Shown here: one piece after another, positions 61,517 to 64,000 of the stretch
How positions within the stretch are numbered: position 1 is the stretch's first letter
How the letters are laid out: every line of letters begins with the position of its first letter
NCBI GenBank assembly: GCA_013298025.1
Contig: JAAFJE010000005.1
Span: 124,001 to 188,000, forward strand
Direction: 5' to 3'
Length of the DNA: 64,000 bases
Origin: Cytophagales bacterium
GTDB taxonomy: Bacteria > Bacteroidota > Bacteroidia > Cytophagales > Spirosomataceae
Made by a program: the position numbers and the translations under genes
Notes under the pieces: model-generated
Seen by the model: only the letters and a program-made list of their open reading frames with translations
Database searches by the model: none
What the model was told of the DNA's origin: nothing

Positions 61517-62053
61517 ATGCACAGAGATACATTACTGAATTTGCTTCAACAGCACCGTCCGTTCGATGCAACCGAAGCACAATTTTTGACCGACACCCTC
61601 GCTTTTGTACAAGCTAATCCGGCTTGTTTTGAACGAAGTTTAGCCATTGGGCATATCACTGGCTCGGCTTGGATTATCGACCGAACACAAACCCACACCT
61701 TACTAACGCATCACCGCAAACTGAACCGATGGTTTCAGACAGGCGGGCATTGCGACGGCGACCCCGATGTGTTGGCGGTGGCACGCAGAGAAGCCGCAGA
61801 AGAAACGGGTTTGCTAGGTATCAAGCCCCTTTCAACAGCCATTTTTGACATAGACGTACATCTCATTCCAGCCAAAGGAACAGAGCCGGCTCACTGGCAT
61901 TATGACATCAGGTTTTTGCTAGAAGCCTCACTCGACGAGCCCTTGGTGATAAGTGCCGAGTCGAAAAATTTGGCTTGGGTGAAGCTTTCGGAAGTAGCAG
62001 CGTTGAACAATAGCGCATCGCTTTTGCGGATGGTCAAAAAGACAACCATGTAG
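61517..62053 (+). CDS. NUDIX hydrolase
   Basis: A 178-residue pyrophosphohydrolase. The Nudix box is visible as GGHCDGDPDVLAVARREAAEETGL (GX5-X-X7-REUXEEXGU with the first Glu replaced by Asp). FERSLAIGHITGSAWIIDRTQTHTLLTHHRKLNRWFQTGGHCDG is the strand region before it. The substrate is unknown. I use the ATG at 61517; a GTG at 61493 is possible. Its stop codon TAG is part of the GTAGAGCC repeat that forms the downstream palindrome. Confidence 0.87.
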   Translation: MHRDTLLNLLQQHRPFDATEAQFLTDTLAFVQANPACFERSLAIGHITGSAWIIDRTQTHTLLTHHRKLNRWFQTGGHCDGDPDVLAVARREAAEETGLLGIKPLSTAIFDIDVHLIPAKGTEPAHWHYDIRFLLEASLDEPLVISAESKNLAWVKLSEVAALNNSASLLRMVKKTTM

Positions 62054-62100
62054 AGCCGAGGCATTGCCCGTAGAGCCGAGGCATTGCCTCGGCTCTACAT
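62048..62100. repeat. GTAGAGCCGAGGC palindromic repeat between convergent genes
   Basis: Two direct copies of GTAGAGCCGAGGCATTGCC (from 62050 and 62070) are followed by the reverse complement GCCTCGGCTCTACAT. The second copy pairs with it as a 13-bp stem with a 3-base loop (62070-62098); the first can pair as a 16-bp stem (62048-62063 with 62085-62100). It contains the NUDIX stop codon and reaches to 8 bases before the nadA stop. Confidence 0.85.
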
Positions 62101-62107
62101 GGGGTAT

Positions 62108-63097
62108 TTATTTACTGATGTCTAACATCGCTTTGAGGGCTTTCAAGGCTGGTTCTATCACCTCTTCCGATACCTGAATTTCGGGAAGTTCGTAGAACAT
62201 CGCATTGTAAAGTTTTTCTAAGGTATTCATTTTCATGTATGGGCATTCAGAACACGCACAGGCATTTTTCTCGTTGGCAGGTGCCGGAATAATGCGTTTA
62301 TGCGGTACAGCTTCTTTCATTTTGTGTAAAATCCCTGCTTCGGTAGCCACAATAAACTCTTGACAATCAGAAGTTTTGACAAAATTCAACAAAGCCGTTG
62401 TAGAACCCACAAAATCAGCTTGCGACAAAATCACCTCTTTACATTCGGGGTGAGCAATGAGCAAGGCATTGGGGTTTTCCTCCTTTACTTTTTTGAGTTT
62501 TTCTAAAGAAATATCAATATGCACAATACAAGCCCCATCCCATAAAATCAATTCTCTGCCTGTTTTGTTGGCTACGTATTTTCCTAAATTGGCATCAGGA
62601 GCAAAAATAATTTGCTTGTCGGCAGGGATAGACTCTACTACTTTTACGGCATTAGAAGACGTACAAATAATATCGGTCATTGCCTTGATGTCGGCAGTAC
62701 AATTGATATAACTCACCACAACAGCCTCTGGGTATTGAGCTTTGAAAGCCGCAAAAGCTTCTTTCGGTGCAGCGTCGGCAAGGGAGCAACCAGCGTTGAG
62801 GTCGGGCAATACCACTTTTTTATCAGGATTGAGAATCTTGGCCGTTTCACCCATAAAATGCACCCCACAAAACACAATCATACTAGCATCGGTGGTTTCG
62901 GCAGCTTGGGCCAAGGCAAGGCTATCGCCCAAAAAATCGGCTAAATCTTGTATTTCGGCATCGACGTAGTAATGAGCCAAAATCACCGCATTTTTTTCTT
63001 TCTTTAAACGCAAAATCGCTTCTTTCAAATCGTTGCCTTTATAAGGCACAGAACGGCTCACATAGCCAACTTTATTTGCTTCGTCGAGTAAATTCAT
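62108..63097 (-). CDS. nadA: Quinolinate synthase
   Basis: [4Fe-4S] enzyme condensing iminoaspartate with dihydroxyacetone phosphate to quinolinate in NAD synthesis. The 329 residues include [59 protein letters not shown] with the first cluster Cys, [14 protein letters not shown] with the second, and [12 protein letters not shown] with the third. It follows nadC with 5 bases between, so the two are one operon. L-aspartate oxidase or dehydrogenase is not present in the window. Confidence 0.96.
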   Translation of the reverse strand: MNLLDEANKVGYVSRSVPYKGNDLKEAILRLKKEKNAVILAHYYVDAEIQDLADFLGDSLALAQAAETTDASMIVFCGVHFMGETAKILNPDKKVVLPDLNAGCSLADAAPKEAFAAFKAQYPEAVVVSYINCTADIKAMTDIICTSSNAVKVVESIPADKQIIFAPDANLGKYVANKTGRELILWDGACIVHIDISLEKLKKVKEENPNALLIAHPECKEVILSQADFVGSTTALLNFVKTSDCQEFIVATEAGILHKMKEAVPHKRIIPAPANEKNACACSECPYMKMNTLEKLYNAMFYELPEIQVSEEVIEPALKALKAMLDISK

Positions 63098-63102
63098 GGT
63101 TG

Positions 63103-63960
63103 TTATTTTACGGCTTTAAGACTCAAATCTAAACTTTTGATTTGGTGTGTCAATGCACCACTAGAAATATAATCTACACCACATTCGGCATATTGGCGGA
63201 TGGTGGTTTCGTTGATACCGCCAGACGCTTCTGTGATATACTGCCCATTGATGAGCCTCACTGCTTGACGTAAATCATCGAAACTGAAATTGTCGAGCAT
63301 GATGCGTTGCACTTGTCCGATGGCAAGAACCTCCTCCAATTCGGTTAGGTTGCGTACTTCGATTTCGATAGCCAAGTTTTTTTGCGTTGTTTGCAAATAC
63401 GCCAAGGCTTGTGCAATGGCATTGCCGATTCCTCCTGCATAGTCAACGTGGTTATCTTTAATCAAAATCATGTCGAATAAAGCATAACGATGGTTCACAG
63501 CTCCCCCGATGCGACAAGCCCATTTTTCACAAAGTCGAAAATTAGGTGTTGTTTTGCGGGTATCGAGCAGTTGCGTTTTTGTACCTTCGAGCAATTGCAC
63601 CATTTTGTGCGTATAAGTAGCAATACCCGACATCCGTTGCATACAGTTGAGTACCAAGCGTTCTGCTGTGAGGATAGACCTAGCAGCACCTTCTACCGTT
63701 AGAACGATTTGTCCTTTTTCGATAGCCATGCCATCAGATAAATGCGTCGCCACAGCAAGCGAGGCATCTACTTCGGCAAAAATCATTTTTGCCAATTCGA
63801 CACCAGCCAAAATACCTTGGTCTTTTACCAGTAATTGTGCTTTGCCGATGGTGTTTGCTGGCACGGTCGCCAACGAAGTATGGTCCCCGTCGCCTACATC
63901 TTCTACAAGTGCCTTTTGTATGAATTCTTTGATGTAAGAAGCTTCTAAATAATTAAACAT
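63103..63960 (-). CDS. nadC: Nicotinate-nucleotide pyrophosphorylase (carboxylating)
   Basis: Quinolinate phosphoribosyltransferase: makes nicotinate mononucleotide from quinolinate and PRPP with loss of CO2. The 285-residue protein has [81 protein letters not shown] with the substrate-binding Arg/Lys residues, [11 protein letters not shown] and [28 protein letters not shown]. It is the first gene of the nadC-nadA unit; 40 bases upstream remain in the window. Confidence 0.96.
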   Translation of the reverse strand: MFNYLEASYIKEFIQKALVEDVGDGDHTSLATVPANTIGKAQLLVKDQGILAGVELAKMIFAEVDASLAVATHLSDGMAIEKGQIVLTVEGAARSILTAERLVLNCMQRMSGIATYTHKMVQLLEGTKTQLLDTRKTTPNFRLCEKWACRIGGAVNHRYALFDMILIKDNHVDYAGGIGNAIAQALAYLQTTQKNLAIEIEVRNLTELEEVLAIGQVQRIMLDNFSFDDLRQAVRLINGQYITEASGGINETTIRQYAECGVDYISSGALTHQIKSLDLSLKAVK

Positions 63961-64000
63961 ACGTGAACGCTGATTGTTTTGTGCCTCAAAAGTAAGAAAA

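Overview
The window looks like a chromosomal segment of a Bacteroidota bacterium, most likely a Cytophagales/Spirosomataceae-type organism (inference). Several promoters fit the Bacteroidota -7 box TAnnTTTG. Start codons mostly lack Shine-Dalgarno sequences. The gene families (M56/TonB fusions, LytTR two-component pairs, DUF6580, DUF3050, DUF1398, SIMPL) are typical of that phylum. GC is moderate (about 40-45% in housekeeping genes) with AT-rich intergenic DNA.

Layout. 3-995: end of priA. 1198-9160: a type I restriction-modification island (hsdM, a broken DUF1016 gene, hsdS, an intact DUF1016/PD-(D/E)XK nuclease gene, hsdR), followed by a transposase remnant and tRNA-Asp. 9761-11607: DinB-like protein and proA. 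11848-16045: a BlaI-controlled cluster (blaI, exbD, M56 peptidase fused to a TonB domain, SIMPL protein, tonB) with two operator dyads in front. 16046-19172: a PhoB-type regulator and an AI-2E family transporter, each meeting its convergent neighbour across a word-repeat array. 19173-24522: LytTR regulator/LytS kinase pair, phosphatase, hotdog thioesterase, isochorismate synthase, small membrane protein. 24653-31678: receiver-like protein, pirin, a small membrane protein, a lipoprotein haemoglobin, hemA, gcvP. 32016-34326: a tyrosine operon (aminotransferase, tyrA) behind a Tyr-rich leader peptide and attenuator. 34710-45581: RNA helicase, lipoprotein, bioB, sppA, ppa with an unusual downstream reading frame, tatD, def, aspartate aminotransferase, acetyltransferase, LysM protein. 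45754-47401: AT-rich HEPN/ParA pair. 47517-51295: purE, purK, DUF6580, AraC regulator, DUF1398. 51296-53813: structured hairpins, an FKBP-like protein with WKNG repeats, and mobile-element debris. 53814-63960: yqgE, folK, DUF3050, recG, nuoB, nuoC, an MsbA-like exporter, a NUDIX hydrolase, nadA and nadC.

How parts work together. The tyrosine operon carries what reads as a complete ribosome-mediated attenuator: a 19-residue leader peptide with six Tyr codons, an antiterminator arm starting at the base after its stop codon, and a terminator with ten T. nadC and nadA make nicotinate mononucleotide from the aspartate-derived precursor; purE and purK act consecutively in purine synthesis; the LytS kinase and LytTR regulator form one signalling pair. 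Almost every convergent gene pair is separated by a symmetric hairpin. In two cases this is a large array of short words that fills the whole gap and flips strand in the middle, so that both 3' UTRs carry the same sense words.

The strongest candidates for new biology are the Tyr attenuator, the strand-switching word arrays, the ParA/HEPN pair, and the DUF2007-like frame continuing in phase after the ppa stop codon. All functional statements come from reading sequence and family knowledge; no database search was possible.
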